64,000 nt of DNA from Calliopum simillimum (GCA_951812925.1 OX638368.1:9999994-10063993); one strand, 5' to 3'; counted from the first letter of the stretch, positions 22,183 to 35,770 are shown. Program-made: numbers and translations. The notes: generated by a model from the sequence alone, not told the origin.

Positions 22183-22523
22183 GGAAAAGTAATGTCGTAA
22201 TATGAAAGCATCATAATTTTTCACAAATGACATCAAAATTCAGTTTGCTCTGACATTTATGGTGTAAATAGACTGAGAATTAGTCCATACTAAACCTTGT
22301 AATTAGCAGCGAGGTGTTTTGTGAGCAACATTTCAAAAATTCGGAAAACGGTCACAAAAGTGGATCAACTTTGGTGGTGGTCACTGATGATGGTCATTGA
22401 TGTTATTGTAACTTAACATTGTTAATTGTACACCTATACGTAAGCTTTCCATGAATATAAAATTCAATTTTTCCAACCAAAATAATCACCAAATCTAATC
22501 ATGCCATTACTTTTGCTTCACTG
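22183..22523. mobile_element. Degenerate MITE of the GCAAAAGTAATGTCA family
   Basis: The left end GAGGGAAAAGTAATGTCGTA and the right end (reverse) GTGAAGCAAAAGTAATGGCA are inverted. The left 70 bp also aligns with the left arm interior of the clearer MITE at 52.8 kb (GTAATGTCRTAATATGAA). About 340 bp long. TIRs are decayed and the target duplication is not clear. Confidence 0.6.
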
Positions 22524-22579
22524 TGTCAGATCATATTACTTAGCTGGTAGAGTGTTAAAAGAACGGAAACCAATAAAAG

Positions 22580-23870
22580 TAAAATTTTGAGAAACTTAAA
22601 AAAACGGTCCTGTTGCTCTATTTTGTTATGTATGAAACTTATTTTCGATTTTCGTAACATTTTTCGACTTTCACAAGATTTTTTGACTTTTTTAGCATTT
22701 TGCGACTTTTTCAAAATTTTTAGATTTTCTCGGCATTTTCCGACATTCTCAATTTTCCTAATATTTTTGACTTCTTAAAATTTTTTCGATTTTCTCAGAA
22801 TTTTTCGACTTCCTTAACATTTTTTAAAAATTTTTCGATTTTGTTAGCAGTTTTCGACTTTTAAAAGTTTTTCGATTTTTACAGCAATTTTCGACCTCTT
22901 CAACCTTTTTTTCGAATTTATCAACATTTTTCGACTTTCTCAAGATTTTTCGATTTTTCCAACATTTTTCAACTTCTTCGAAATTTTTCGAAAATATCAA
23001 CATTTTTCGACTTTTTAAAAGTTATTCGATTTTTACAACAATTTTCGACTTTCTCAAGATTTTTCGATTTTTCCAACATTTTTCGATTTCTTCGAATACA
23101 TTAACATTTTTCGACATTATCAAAATTTCTCGATTTTTTTAGCACTTTTAAACTCTTAAAATTTTTTAAATTTTCTCAAGATTTTTCGACTTTTCCAATT
23201 TTTTTTTTAAATTTTTTCGATTCGATCCATTTTTCGATTTTATCAACATTTTTCGAATTGTTAAAAAAATTTTCTATTTTCTCAAAATTTTCGACTTTTT
23301 AAAAGTTTTTCGATTTTTACAACAATTTTCGACATCTTCACCAATTTTTTCGAATTTATCAACATTTTTTCGACTTTTTCAAGATTTTTCGATTTTTCCA
23401 ACAATGTTTAATATCTTCAACAACTTTTTCGAATTTATCAACATTTTTTCGACATTTTCAAAATTTTTCGATTTTCTTAGCACTTTTGAATTCTTAAAAT
23501 TTTTAATTTTCTCAAGATTTTTTTTTTTTGTAATTTTTCGACTTTTTCAAAATTTTTCGTTTTTTAGCATTTTTGACATCTTAGAATTTTTCCGATTTCC
23601 CAACAATTTTCGACTTTTTCCATATATTTCGATTTTCTCAACATTGTGCGGCGTTTCCTAAATTTTTCAACTTCTTAAAAATTTTCGACTTCTTCAAAAG
23701 TTTTCGATTTCCTCAACAAATTTCGACTTCTGCGAATTTATCAACATTTTTCGACTTTTTCGAATTTTTCCGATTTTCTTAGCATTTACTTCTTAACTTT
23801 CCGATTATTTTAACATTTTTTGACCTCCTCGAAATTTTTCAGTCTAAAAAATTTATATCTCCGCCATTTT
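22580..23870 (+). repeat. About 18-bp minisatellite array (TTTTTCGACTTTCTCAAGA type), array A
   Basis: The whole stretch is built from imperfect 15-20-bp units such as TTTTTCGACTTTTTCAAGA and TTTTTCGATTTTCTCAACA. It produces low-complexity frames rich in F, S, R, L and D that are not genes. The same unit forms arrays at 33.3 and 58.8-60.3 kb. Confidence 0.9.
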
Positions 23871-25596
23871 GGAAAACTTTTATATATGATACAGTGCTTA
23901 TTTTCTTCAATATGATATAATGTACAATATGCTTTTTAATAAAAGTATATAAAGATAAAAAGTCATGACTTTATTATATCTTATAGACTTTTTTATAACA
24001 TGAAAAGATATTAGGAATTTTCAATAAAAGCAATTCAAATCAAAGAACATCGAAGCCACCTAGTCCGCCAAAAAATTTTAGTTTCAGACCACAAGAGGAA
24101 TTTAAAAATGTTATCAAGCTACTTATTATTAATAACGACTCATTGTGTTCTATTGCACTATCATTATGCTTAAATTTCTTTCAAAAGAAGACGCTTCTGG
24201 TACTGCATTCAGTTAAAATGTGCAAAAGGAAGCTTGCTGTTGAGTCTTTGACAGCGATACAGTCATACTTGCACTTTGAATTGGAAACTAAGCATGAGCA
24301 ATGCTTTGAGACAAAATCCAGATAAACTGCATTACCGTCAATTCTGATTCCAACTTAACAATGAATAAATGCTGGCTTGCTTTTAGGCTCAACCAATATA
24401 AGCTAAAATTTGTACGTTTTTTTATACGGGAAAGTGTAGTTCCAACGCAACAAAAGAACAAGGTCATTTGTCAAATGCGAAAATATTTTGAAGACAAAGC
24501 GTTGATCAGGACCAAAATTTTACTACGAGTTCAGTTCAATCTTTTGAGCTTAGACACTTTGATTTAACTTGGCTTTTCGATTACGTTTGAAAGTAACACA
24601 AAGCCGCTTGTAAAGTCAATCATTTGCAAAACAAGAAACGTTTTTTTCGTCTTCTTATTTACTAATATATTGTATATATTTAAAGCTTGCCAAAAAATGC
24701 TTAATTTTGCTTTGATGCTTAGTTCTCAAAAAACTGTCACACATATTTCACCATATTGACTTCGTTCAGTGTTAATGCGCCAACATTAAACGCACACCGC
24801 ATAAACAGGAGCTGAACAGAAGCAAATCTCATTTGCCTGCATTAAAAACAGTAAATATTCAAGCGTATGTGTGTGTGCGCCTGAGTGTTGTGAGTATGTC
24901 AAGTAGGAAATTCCGGTGCGCTACAACCTGCACAACATTATGATGGTGTGCGCGTTTGACTACAAATAGAATATGCAATACAGTAAGACAGACAGACACA
25001 TGATGATGATGATGATGAAAACGTTTATGCTGATGCTGTTCATAATCATAATAATGAAGAAGCGGTTATAGAAGTAACATTAAAAGAAGAACGGAAAAAA
25101 TTAACTAAAGAAAAAGCAAAGAACGCAACAATACGCTTAAAAGGCAAATGCATTCACACTCATACGTAGCTGGTAAGAAACACTCATACATACGCAAGAC
25201 ATTTTAATAGACTCAACGAGTGCCAACATAAGCTTATGCTGGTGACGTGATAAGCTTAGCATTTGTTTGGTTGAACTCAAGTTTGCACTGACTGCCTATC
25301 TGTCTGTCTGTCTGACTGATTGACTAGCAAATGGTATAAGGCACCAACAAATTTTGCCAAGATTAAGAATGAATGCACACGAATGAAGCTGGAAACAAAA
25401 AGTGAAATACAGAGTGATAAACTTTAAGGTGTAAAACTGGTAGCGTTGATGTTGAAAGATTATTGAATTTTTGGCTTGATTTCAAAGTTTTCACCTCGAA
25501 GTGGTGTTTGAGATAGTTTTCGTTTGCTACTTAAAATTCAAAAATTTTACAAGAAAATTACTGAGGCGAATGCAAGAGCATATATTGCTCATAAAA
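23871..25596. other. Intergenic DNA, no gene confirmed
   Basis: Two adjacent open stretches at 24143-24325 and 24361-24567 (plus strand) are less repetitive than their surroundings and could be a decayed coding fragment, but I recognise no family. Around 25003-25016 there is a short GATGAT run and around 25296-25320 a CTGT run. Sequence composition is otherwise ordinary. Confidence 0.4.
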
Positions 25597-27262
25597 TAAT
25601 ACGATACGATACGATACGATACGATACGATACGATATGATACGATACGATACGATACGATAAGATACGATACGATACGATACGATACGATACGATACGAT
25701 ACGATACGATACGATACGATACGATACGATACGATACGATACGATACGATACGATACGATACGATACGATACGATACGATACGATACGATACGATACGAT
25801 ACGATACGATACGATACGATACGATACGATACGATACGATACGATACGATACGATACGATACGATACGATACGATACGATACGATACGATACGATACGAT
25901 ACGATACGATACGATACGATACGATACGATACGATACGATACGATACGATACGATACGATACGATACGATACGATACGATACGATACGATACGATACGAT
26001 ACGATACGATACGATACGATACGATACGATACGATACGATACGATACGATACGATACGATACGATACGATACGATACGATACGATACGATACGATACGAT
26101 ACGATACGATACGATACGATACGATACGATACGATACGATACGATACGATACGATACGATACGATACGATACGATACGATACGATACGATACGATACGAT
26201 ACGATACGATACGATACGATACGATACGATACGATACGATACGATACGATACGATACGATACGATACGATACGATACGATACGATACGATACGATACGAT
26301 ACGATACGATACGATACGATACGATACGATACGATACGATACGATACGATACGATACGATACGATACGATACGATACGATACGATACGATACGATACGAT
26401 ACGATACGATACGATACGATACGATACGATACGATACGATACGATACGATACGATACGATACGATACGATACGATACGATACGATACGATACGATACGAT
26501 ACGATACGATACGATACGATACGATACGATACGATACGATACGATACGATACGATACGATACGATACGATACGATACGATACGATACGATACGATACGAT
26601 ACGATACGATACGATACGATACGATACGATACGATACGATACGATACGATACGATACGATACGATACGATACGATACGATACGATACGATACGATACGAT
26701 ACGATACGATACGATACGATACGATACGATACGATACGATACGATACGATACGATACGATACGATACGATACGATACGATACGATACGATACGATACGAT
26801 ACGATACGATACGATACGATACGATACGATACGATACGATACGATACGATACGATACGATACGATACGATACGATACGATACGATACGATACGATACGAT
26901 ACGATACGATACGATACGATACGATACGATACGATACGATACGATACGATACGATACGATACGATACGATACGATACGATACGATACGATACGATACGAT
27001 ACGATACGATACGATACGATACGATACGATACGATACGATACGATACGATACGATACGATACGATACGATACGATACGATACGATACGATACGATACGAT
27101 ACGATACGATACGATACGATACGATACGATACGATACGATACGATACGATACGATACGATACGATACGATACGATACGATACGATACGATACGATACGAT
27201 ACGATACGATACGATACGATACGATACGATACGATACGATACGATGCGATGCGATGCGATAC
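25597..27262. repeat. Giant pentanucleotide array (ACGAT)n, about 330 copies
   Basis: Tandem ACGAT units fill about 1.66 kb. Only the first 70 bp carry variants (T at 25637, A at 25662), and the last units drift to GCGAT. From about 25666 to 27245 the run appears perfect, roughly 316 identical units. Because 5 and 3 are coprime, all three plus frames cycle through the same five sense codons (T-I-R-Y-D) and all minus frames through I-V-S-Y-R. There are therefore no stops, and the long open frames are artefacts of the repeat. Confidence 0.99.
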
Positions 27263-28140
27263 GAAACGAGAGATCACTGCCTCCTTGAGCACACAGAAGC
27301 AATATGTTTTTTTAACCCAATAGAAAGATTAAACTTTTGAAAATTCTGGCATCTCTGTTTGGCTGACAGCCTAGAATTTGTGTGTCACCAGGCAATGCTG
27401 ACAGACAGACATTTAAACAAAATGATGTCATTAACTTGATTTTCACTACCAAAAGGAAAAGGTGGAAGAAAGGACAATGAAAAGAATGCCAACACGGCGA
27501 CGACTTTGACTTTATATTTTATTCATTCAAGCAGTCTGAGGACTTTATTACCGCCACAAGTAAGATGCTGTGGAAAAAATGTGGAAAAAAGACAAGCGGA
27601 TCTAAAAGTAAAAAAAAAAAGAAATAGCTGCAGTTTTAACAAACCGTCTTAATTTATGGTGGCAATGTTGATTAGCAGCAAAATTAATGATCAAAGCTAA
27701 AATAGGGCGCTTTTTTCCACTCTCTGTTTGTTCAACGGAACTCAAACCATATTTAGGCCAATAAACCAATTATAAATAATGCCACAAGATTTACGTAGAT
27801 AAACAAAATCCAACCTCACAACACAAACTCATCTATTAACAATGCGCCACCAACAAAAAGACATTTGCCTTGATATCATCTTATAAATGTGATCCAATCA
27901 TAGCAATTGAGCTTTTAAGTCCACACCAACACATGTGTCATAGATTCCTTTATCAAAGCTAGCGATCTAAAAGGCATGCTCAGCAATTAATGAGCGATTA
28001 TAGCAGCTAAACAAACACATACCCTTACAGGCACACACACAGTTGCATGTTTGCAATCAGGCAATATTACTGGAATTGACACATTTGCAAATACGTCATT
28101 TAGTTTTGTTTCCATAAGTTGTCTCCGTGTTGTATGTCAA
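27263..28140. other. Intergenic DNA, no gene seen
   Basis: Ordinary AT-rich sequence with short CA-rich tracts (about 28030-28042). It ends at the left terminus of the next composite element. Confidence 0.4.
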
Positions 28141-28141
28141 A

Positions 28142-28931
28142 CCAAGGGGAAAAATTTCAAGCGCTTCTTAAGAAAGCACTTTTACGGCACTTATTCTCAA
28201 AGTAATTTAGAAGCGCTTAGAAAACGATATTTTGTAAGAGTGAAGTAAGCATTCGGAAATCAAATATCAAATTTTGTTTAACATACAACTTGATCACATT
28301 ACAGAGGTTAGTGACGTAGAGTTTAAATTTTTTTGCAAGTAATATATCATTATGCGTTGATGGTAAGTTCGATTCCCACCATGGTATGTGTTTTTTTTTT
28401 TGTAAGTTATTTTTTTTTTTTTTTTTGTTGTTTTTTTTTTTTGGTTTTTTGTTTTGCTTTTTGTTTATTTTAATTTTCAATGATTTTTTGTTAAGCTGCA
28501 GTAGGATTTTGATTTTGCTTTAGTTTTAGTAAACATATTTATTTCCAAATTTGTGTAATACATTTTATCAAAAGATATTAAAAAAGAGGAAGAGAAAGAG
28601 CAAAAGATATAAGAAAAAGAAAATTTGGTTAACATACAAACTTTACATGTCTACATCACAGAGTCCCGTGACCTAGAGGTCTAAAAAGTTTTTATTTAAT
28701 ATAACTCTATGCGATGGACATGGGTTCGAATCCCACCATGCGAGGTTTGTTTTCTGAGAGTACTCAGCGCCGCATAACAAATAAGCTTTTCAAAATTATT
28801 TTTTTCGGAAAGCTACGCTTATTGGAGGACATGCAATGTCAAAAAGAAAGAACAGTTATTTTGGAGGGGAAGCGCTTATGGCTGATAAATGAGCACTATG
28901 GAAAACCTTCGCTTCTTTTCCCCTTGAGTAT
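28142..28931 (+). mobile_element. CCAAGGGGAAAA-ended composite element, copy 2, with two tRNA-like modules
   Basis: The left terminus CCAAGGGGAAAAATTTCAAG is followed by CGCTTC; the right terminus in reverse is CAAGGGGAAAAGAAGCGAAG. The interior contains two homologous units (about 28275-28390 and 28625-28745), each with AACATACAA, a CACAGAG-like stretch, an A-box-like region and a B box, followed in the first case by long T-runs. The right 150 bp (AATAAGCTTTTC, GACATGCAATGTCAAAAAGAAAG, GGAAGCGCTTAT) align with copy 1 at 20.72-20.89 kb. No transposase; target duplication not evident. Confidence 0.75.
28662..28746 (+). ncRNA. tRNA-like (Leu-like) module in copy 2
   Basis: CCCGTGACCTAGAGGTCTAAA resembles the start and D-arm of a tRNA-Leu (CGTGGCCGAGTGGTCTAA), and a perfect B box GGTTCGAATCC lies at 28723-28733 within TGGGTTCGAATCCCACCATG. 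The segment between the two is AT-rich and cannot form a normal anticodon arm, so this is a SINE-like derivative. A related, weaker module lies at about 28306-28385 with AGTTCGATTCC at 28366-28376. Confidence 0.65.
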
Positions 28932-31463
28932 ATCGATTTTGTTTTGTGTATATATACATATGTATGTAGGTTTGTGTGCGCTTCTTGTCAGTATTTCATT
29001 TGCTTTATTCAATCATGCCAATAAATAAAATAAAAATTATAGTGAACGGCTTTTGCAGTGCGCTTAAATGTAGGCAATTTGTTGAAAATGTGTTAGAGTG
29101 GATTAGCATTATAGAAACAAAGTCAGGGAGACATTTGCCATCAAAAAAAGTTAAAAATTGGATTATGAAAAATTGGACACATTAGGAATTTAGTTTGTTT
29201 GTTAAAAAGTTAGAGGGAAAGTATCACAAAAGGAAAAAATCCGGTCTCATTATCTTATTAATAAAAAAACTCAATGATTTCCTTTAAATTTCAAACTAAG
29301 CGAAATCAAGAATGGCTTGAAATCATACACTACAAAAGCAATTAATTAAATTTGAGAGAAAAAAAATATTTTCCCAAACATATGCCATTAACTCGTAAAC
29401 CTGTATATTTTTAAGTCATATAAGAAGCTGTCAAAAGCAGCTCTACTCTGTTGGTATTGTGCATTAAAATATAATTAACATACATAACAAGGTATTTACC
29501 TTACACACAGGCACACAAGGGTGTAACCTTCTAGCACACACTCATGCCATACAAGCGCTGTAATCTAATTTCTTACCAAAAAAACCAAAAAGTAAGCCAA
29601 TTTATCTAAACGCTCTCAGGCATGAAGATGTAAGTATGTAAGAGTATATGTGTGTGCGACAGCCTAAGTAGCACTTTTTCTTGAAAATAATCGCTTTCTT
29701 CTGCTGCCACTGCTATAACTTTAACAAAATGACTCTATATGCGGATGGAGTTTTACTGGTTATTTGGTAAATTACCTGCTAAATGCTGTAATTTAAGTAT
29801 TGAAGAAAAAGGTGCTACACAAACATCATTAAAAATGCATTAAGGATTTACACTACCTACATAAAAAAAAAAAAATTTATTTAGAAATTTAGAAAAAAAA
29901 TTTTATTTAGAAATAAAAAAAAAAAATTAAGGTGTAATCATAGCAGAATACAGCGTGATCTTTAATTTCATATTTCAGTTTTTTTTCTCTGGCAACTCAA
30001 GCTTTAAATTTGACATCTTTTGTAATTCTACCTGTACTACATGAGAGATATTACGTACTTTTGGGCTTGTCCACACATTACCCAACTGATTATAAATTTT
30101 CTTAAAGCCAAAATACACAAATTTTAGGTACTCACCCCATACAGCAACTAAGACATTCATCAAAATTCATGCCACGTTGGCAATCTGCTCAAAGCACACA
30201 CACATGCGTACGTACAACCGTACGAAACACATTCGTACACACCACTACGTTTAGCTGTTAATGCTAGTTCATATGTTTGCGTGAGTGTGTGCCACAACAC
30301 ACACACACCCTATGTTCCTTTGTGGTTGCTTGCGAAATACGAAAATAAACTTGTACTCACTAGCGCCCTGTTATTAACGAATGCGTACATAAACCTAAGC
30401 CGCCTAAAACTATGCACTAAAATATTATTATTTTATTTTATCTCGAATAACACAGCAAGGTCGCCGCATAAAACAAAGAACAACAAAAGTAAAGAAGAAA
30501 AACGTCTTGAGTTTTGGGGGGTGCGCTACACTTTTTTTCTTTTCTTCATGTGTGCGTAGGTTCATTTATACATCCATCCATCTATTGCTGTCTTTTTCAT
30601 CATGTTTGTTTGTTTCACTTAGCGTAAAAAACATAAACAAAAACTCCAACAAGTTTTTTGTTTATGAAAGGAATAACATGAAAAATATTGCTGTTGCTAC
30701 TGTTGTTGTTTTTGTTGTTGAAACAACAGCAACTAAACATCGATTAACCCCAGCAACACGTACTAAATTTTTATTGAATTGGACATTTGGGAAATCCTTT
30801 CATTTTTATTTATACCCTGCACGTACACAGCTGACGGCGAATGGGAGAGAAAATGTGGGGGGAAAATATGGGCATACTTTAAGGTCACAAGCCTTTATCT
30901 GAGGACAATTTCACACAGCAGTTGTTAAATAAGTTCTGCAAAGTTTTCGGGTAAGAAGATGCAACATGGCAATGTCCTTTAATAGTAAGGGAAACTAAAG
31001 ATAAAGTAATTTCCTTCATATCTGTGGCATTTTGACAAAACAACCTAACTCAAAATTGGCAACTTCTCAGTAGAGTTAATAAATTGTTAAACGTATGTAA
31101 TCCCCTTTAACTCCTAGGAGGAGCATAAAACTAATACATGCTTTTCAATAATGTGGCTAAATTTCGTTGATCATGCGTTGAATCTCCTTTTTTAATATAT
31201 TTTCACTAATCCTCAACAATCAGCTGTCAAATTATTTTCTTTTTTTGGTTAGCAACACATCAGCACCCGTAAGTTGTGGGACACCCTTATACCTCAGGAA
31301 CTAGAAAACATAAAGATATAGTGATTGTACCTTATGAAGCGTATTTAAATTTTATATTTATGATTAAAATCCTGGGGAATTGTTTTATCTCGAGTTAGGC
31401 TGTTTTGTCAAAAGTCCATAGATATATTCTAAAAACATTCCAGTGTACATTAATCTTCATAGA
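28932..31463. other. Intergenic DNA, no gene seen
   Basis: It contains CA/GT-rich tracts (for example about 30294-30308), poly-A stretches and AAATTTATTTAG repeats near 29870-29920. Frames at 28976-29185 and 30281-30902 have no recognisable domains and fly-intergenic codon usage. Confidence 0.45.
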
Positions 31464-31842
31464 ATTGAAATGAAATGATATGAAATGAAATGAAATGAAA
31501 TGAAATAAAATGAAATGAAATGAAATGAAATGAAATGAAATGAAATGAAATAAAATGAAATGAAATGAAATGAAATGAAATGAAATGAAATGAAATGAAA
31601 TGAAATGAAATGAAATGAAATGAAATGAAATGAAATGAAATGAAATGAAATGAAATGAAATGAAATGAAATGAAATGAAATGAAATGAAATGAAATGAAA
31701 TGAAATGAAATGAAATGAAATGAAATGAAATGAAATGAAATGAAATGAAATGAAATGAAATGAAATGAAATGAAATGAAATGAAATGAAATGAAATGAAA
31801 TGAAATGAAATGAAATGAAATGAAATGAAATGAAATGAAATG
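31464..31842. repeat. Pentanucleotide array (TGAAA)n, about 75 copies
   Basis: About 379 bp of TGAAA units with a few variants near the left edge (ATGATATG, ATAAAATG near 31505 and 31550). The plus strand has TGA in every frame, whereas the minus strand (TTTCA) is open in all frames (F-H-F-I-S). Confidence 0.98.
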
Positions 31843-33240
31843 TGTTGTTTTAATGAAAAAATTTTGGTAAAAAAAATAAGTGAGGAATTTTTAAAAATTA
31901 AACATATACCAAAATGATAAAATTAAATCGCAACCCCTAACCATGGCCAATTATAACCAACTATTTTAAATGATTATATAAAATTCGTTTTTAAAGGAAA
32001 AGTCACTGAATTCCAGGTTTTATATTAAAAATGTAAACAATGAATTTTTTAATCAAATTAGCTATGGTAATTTTAAAAGCTAACGTTTTAATAGTTCAAA
32101 GAAAATGGCTCTGTTTGAACTTATTTAAATGAAAAACAGCAATTAAAGAACTTCATTTATAAGTTTTTTAAGTCCTTGTATGAGTCTTATGCTCTACTAG
32201 GCAACCATATTTCCATTGCGAAGTTTCTAATCAATAAAACAATGTTTCTAATAAAACTTTTAATATCATATGGAATTGCTCCTGTACAAGATATTCTTTA
32301 ACAAAAGCAAAAAATGAAAAAAAAAAAAAAATTATGCTGAGCAGCTAAGAAAGAGACGTATGAAGGCCACAACAAGTCAAGTGTTTTGTATTTCAACTGC
32401 TGATATTCTACTCATAAAAGGAGAACAAAAACAACTTCTTGTTGCTTGCATTTGTGTCCTATTTACAGACGTCGTAGTTCATTTATCTTCACATTGAGTG
32501 TCTTACGAACTTGCCTCACTAACACTTGCCTATGTTGCTTGCGAGGCGGGGCAGCATCGTCACGGTCGGTATGTCAATTATGTCATTAATAATGGTGTTT
32601 GAAGCAATAATTTTGCTGTTACTTCTTAAGAAACACAACGAGGAAGTACGAAAGACATCTATCTTAGTTGTGTTGGTATAAAGCAAAAAAATCGGAAGGA
32701 TACTGCTACACTGAAGAAAAAAGTAGTAGAGCATTACAAAATTCAACACTGATTGAGTGTTGGTAATATAATATATATTCGTCTATGTGTGTGCGTTATG
32801 TGCAAAAATTTACGTTTCTCTGCAGCATTTGTAAAGTGAAAACGTGATTTACATGAGGTTATTGCTATAATAGATTTGTTGTTTTTTTTTACAACAACAA
32901 CAAAAATGTTGTGCAGATTTGTTACTCCCTTTGTTGTTTGCTAACGATAAGAATTAAGTTTTCTACGTTGACAGATGTGCGTCATTTTTCATGAAAGGCA
33001 AAATATGCTATGCATATACGAGCAATACGTGCACTGCATGTCGTATGAGTGCCCTGCAATTTTCATTTGCATTTTAATGACATCACTGGTACTGGCCAAA
33101 GATATGTTTGAGATTTTGCATTTAAATTAGGGAGTTAATTTTTCTTCAGCTTCTTCTATACAGTCATTCTATGTCTAGCATATGAAGAATTGACCGCCCT
33201 CAGCCCCTTCAATTTTGCTGAAACTTGATACATGGTTACG
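31843..33240. other. Intergenic DNA, no gene seen
   Basis: AT-rich sequence without recognisable coding or repeat structure. GCATGTCGTATGAGT near 33040 is a possible relative of the TCATACGACATG motif common further right. Confidence 0.4.
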
Positions 33241-33264
33241 ATTCATGCAAAAGCCGATAAGAAT

Positions 33265-33560
33265 AAAAAAAAATATATCAAAAAAATTTTGCAAAAATCG
33301 AAAAATGTTGAGGAATTTGAAAAATTTTGAAAATCTCGAAAAACCTTGAGAAAGTGGAATGATTTTGAAAAGTCGAGAAATTTGAGGAAATTGAGAAACT
33401 TTAAAGAAGTCGAAAAATCTTGAGAAAATCGAAAATTATTGAAGAAGTCGAAAAAGTTGAGGAAATTGAAAAATTTTGAAGAATACGAAATATCTTGAGT
33501 AAATGGAAAGATTTTGAAAAAGTCGCATAATCTTAAGAAAATCAAAAAACAGTAAAATAG
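33265..33560 (-). repeat. About 18-bp minisatellite array, reverse orientation, array B
   Basis: Units such as GAAAAATCTTGAGAAAATCG and AAATTTTGAAAAGTCGAGAA are the reverse complement of the unit in arrays A and C. About 16 units, diverged. Confidence 0.88.
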
Positions 33561-34945
33561 TATTTTGACAAATCGTAAATTGCCTGATTCAATACTTTTC
33601 CAAAAATGGTCTGAACATTACAATTGCTTATTTCTCCAAGTTATGTTCAATAATGCAAAGGAGTGTTTTTCAAAATTAACAGATTTTTATACTTTTGCAC
33701 CCCTCAAAATCTAGCTTAGCTGTGAAATGAAACAATATGATAAATTCGGTAGAGGTAGGCAGGTAGGTCAGTTATTGTTACACTAGACATGGAATGGCTG
33801 TATAGTAACTCCAAAATTGTGAAATTTGCATATTTTATTGCAATCAATTGGCTGATTTTTAATTCTTGGCTATAAAAAGTAATAAGAGGTATCGAAATCA
33901 ATCGCATGAGGTGGGCACATTTCATTTTGGGCGTATGCTTTCTATGGGAGTTAAAGGATCATACATATACATATAAATACCAACAATAAATCAGAATTAA
34001 GTAAAAGATCTGTCACAAAAAGCTAAATATATCTCTCAATTTATAAATACTAATAAACTGAAGTTCTGAAAATTAAAGTAAAGTTTTTCCTTACTAACCA
34101 TTTTTTGTTTACACTCAAAGGAAAATAATCATTCTTTTGCAATCGGAACTGTTATCAATTTCTTATTCAAAACAAATTTCAGAAAAACCTGAACATTTTA
34201 ACACATTTTAAAGCAATTCAATTTTCACTTTCATAGTAAAAAGCGCTGAAAGAATATACATACACTACACACACACATTCCCTTAACAAGTTTTTCAAAG
34301 TTGTCTTTGTTTTTGTTTTAGCTGCATGTGTTGTTTGTCAAAATGTCAGCAATAAATACGAAACACATGACTTGCCGCCTTTGCAGTTACAAAAGCTGTT
34401 GCTTTTTTTTGTATGCTGGCAGTAAAGATCATTTTGACAACAACAACAAAAAATAACACAAAAAAAAACTAAATTTCGTTAGAACTTATTTGATAGAAAG
34501 CAACAAAAGTAACAACAACAACAAATTTGCTTGCAAAGAGTTAAAAAGTCAATTTTGTAAATGAAATTGGCTGTAGCACATGACACTGCACTGCACACTT
34601 TGTGCATTGCAGCAGCAGCAGCATCATGCAGTAAATTCACTGTATGTCACTTTATGTCAATATATGTATTAGTATATATGTACCTGAGTCTGCGTTTGTG
34701 TTTTTTGAAAAAAAAAAAGTTTTGCTACAGTTGAAGCAACAAAGACAAGTATTCATACTTTCAGTGACAACTTACAGTGGAACAAACACATAGAATTTCA
34801 ATTCGAATTTTATTGTTAAGATGAAAATGTGTTTGTGATATGTCATTATGATCCTATTCTGTTGAATAAATACCAAAGTTTCAACTAGTGCCCAGGTTAA
34901 CTTGACTTTTTCTAGAAAAAATAACACAATTCCTTAGTTTAAGCC
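33561..34945. other. Intergenic DNA, no gene seen
   Basis: CAA-rich microsatellite patches (about 34436-34452 and 34510-34522), a CAG run near 34612 and otherwise AT-rich sequence. No gene supported. Confidence 0.45.
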
Positions 34946-34954
34946 ATTGAGTGT

Positions 34955-35060
34955 TCATCATACGACATGCCTAAAAGTTATTTATTTATTTATTGCAAAA
35001 TTAATTTAAATTAAATTCCTACAACATATCCAAGTATCAAAATCTGAAGTCCAAAAAATT
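34955..35060. repeat. Single unit of the TCATACGACATG repeat family
   Basis: TGTTCATCATACGACATGCC is followed by TTATTTATTTATTTATTGC and AAGTATCAAAATCTGAAGTCC, in the same order as the three units at 37.17-37.84 kb. Confidence 0.7.
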
Positions 35061-35770
35061 AAGACACAATTTTTAAATTAAAAGTCTTTCTAGAAAACAA
35101 TAGCTGCATCGGCTGATGGGTTCAAGAAAGTCAAAAAAATTGTTCTGCTGAACTGTAAAGTTTTAAAAAAATGCGTAGGCTTTATTTTGCATTAACATTT
35201 AAAAAAGATGTTTACAAAGTGGGTGTCGCTTTTTACACGCCAGAGTCAAACCGGCAAAAATCTGAGTATGCAGCAGGCGCACAATGAGAGATTGTGGCCA
35301 TAAATAGTTAAAATTTGAAAGTGCTATGGATTTAAAAAATTTGTACGCCAATCGTCAGGTAATACTCAGAGACGGAAAAAAAAAACCATAAATGCTTAAA
35401 ATTTTCTTTTGGTTTAGCAAGATAGTGAGCCCAAAGTAGGGCTTTAAACAGCAAAAATGCTCTACAGGACTTTTAAAATTAGAAACTGCTGGATAAACGC
35501 TCTAGTTAATTTGCTTTAAGACCGCTTTTTTTTCTATGAATTTTTTCCTGTTGCAGATTTTGAGAAAAAAAAATATTTTTATTTCTTTATATTTTTCAAC
35601 GTTTTACAATAGATTTATCGATTTCAAGCTTACAGTCTGCTTAAATACGGAAAATGTTTTTTTTTTGACGAAAGGGTAGTAGGTAAGGGGTATATTCACC
35701 CCTTTTCAGCCCCTTGGAAATTGCCCTCTCTTTACTTGGACATACCATAGCGTTAGTAATATGATAAATT
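35061..35770. other. Non-coding stretch, no feature named
   Basis: AT-rich with a GC-richer patch near 35220-35300. No gene and no paired inverted ends seen. Confidence 0.35.

Noticed and set aside
24143..24567. Possible decayed coding pair
   Set aside because: Open but interrupted, with no recognisable motif; kept only as a note in the intergenic description.
25524..27323. Long open frames of 567-599 codons on both strands
   Set aside because: They are the product of (ACGAT)n, whose period is coprime to three and which has no stop codon in any frame.
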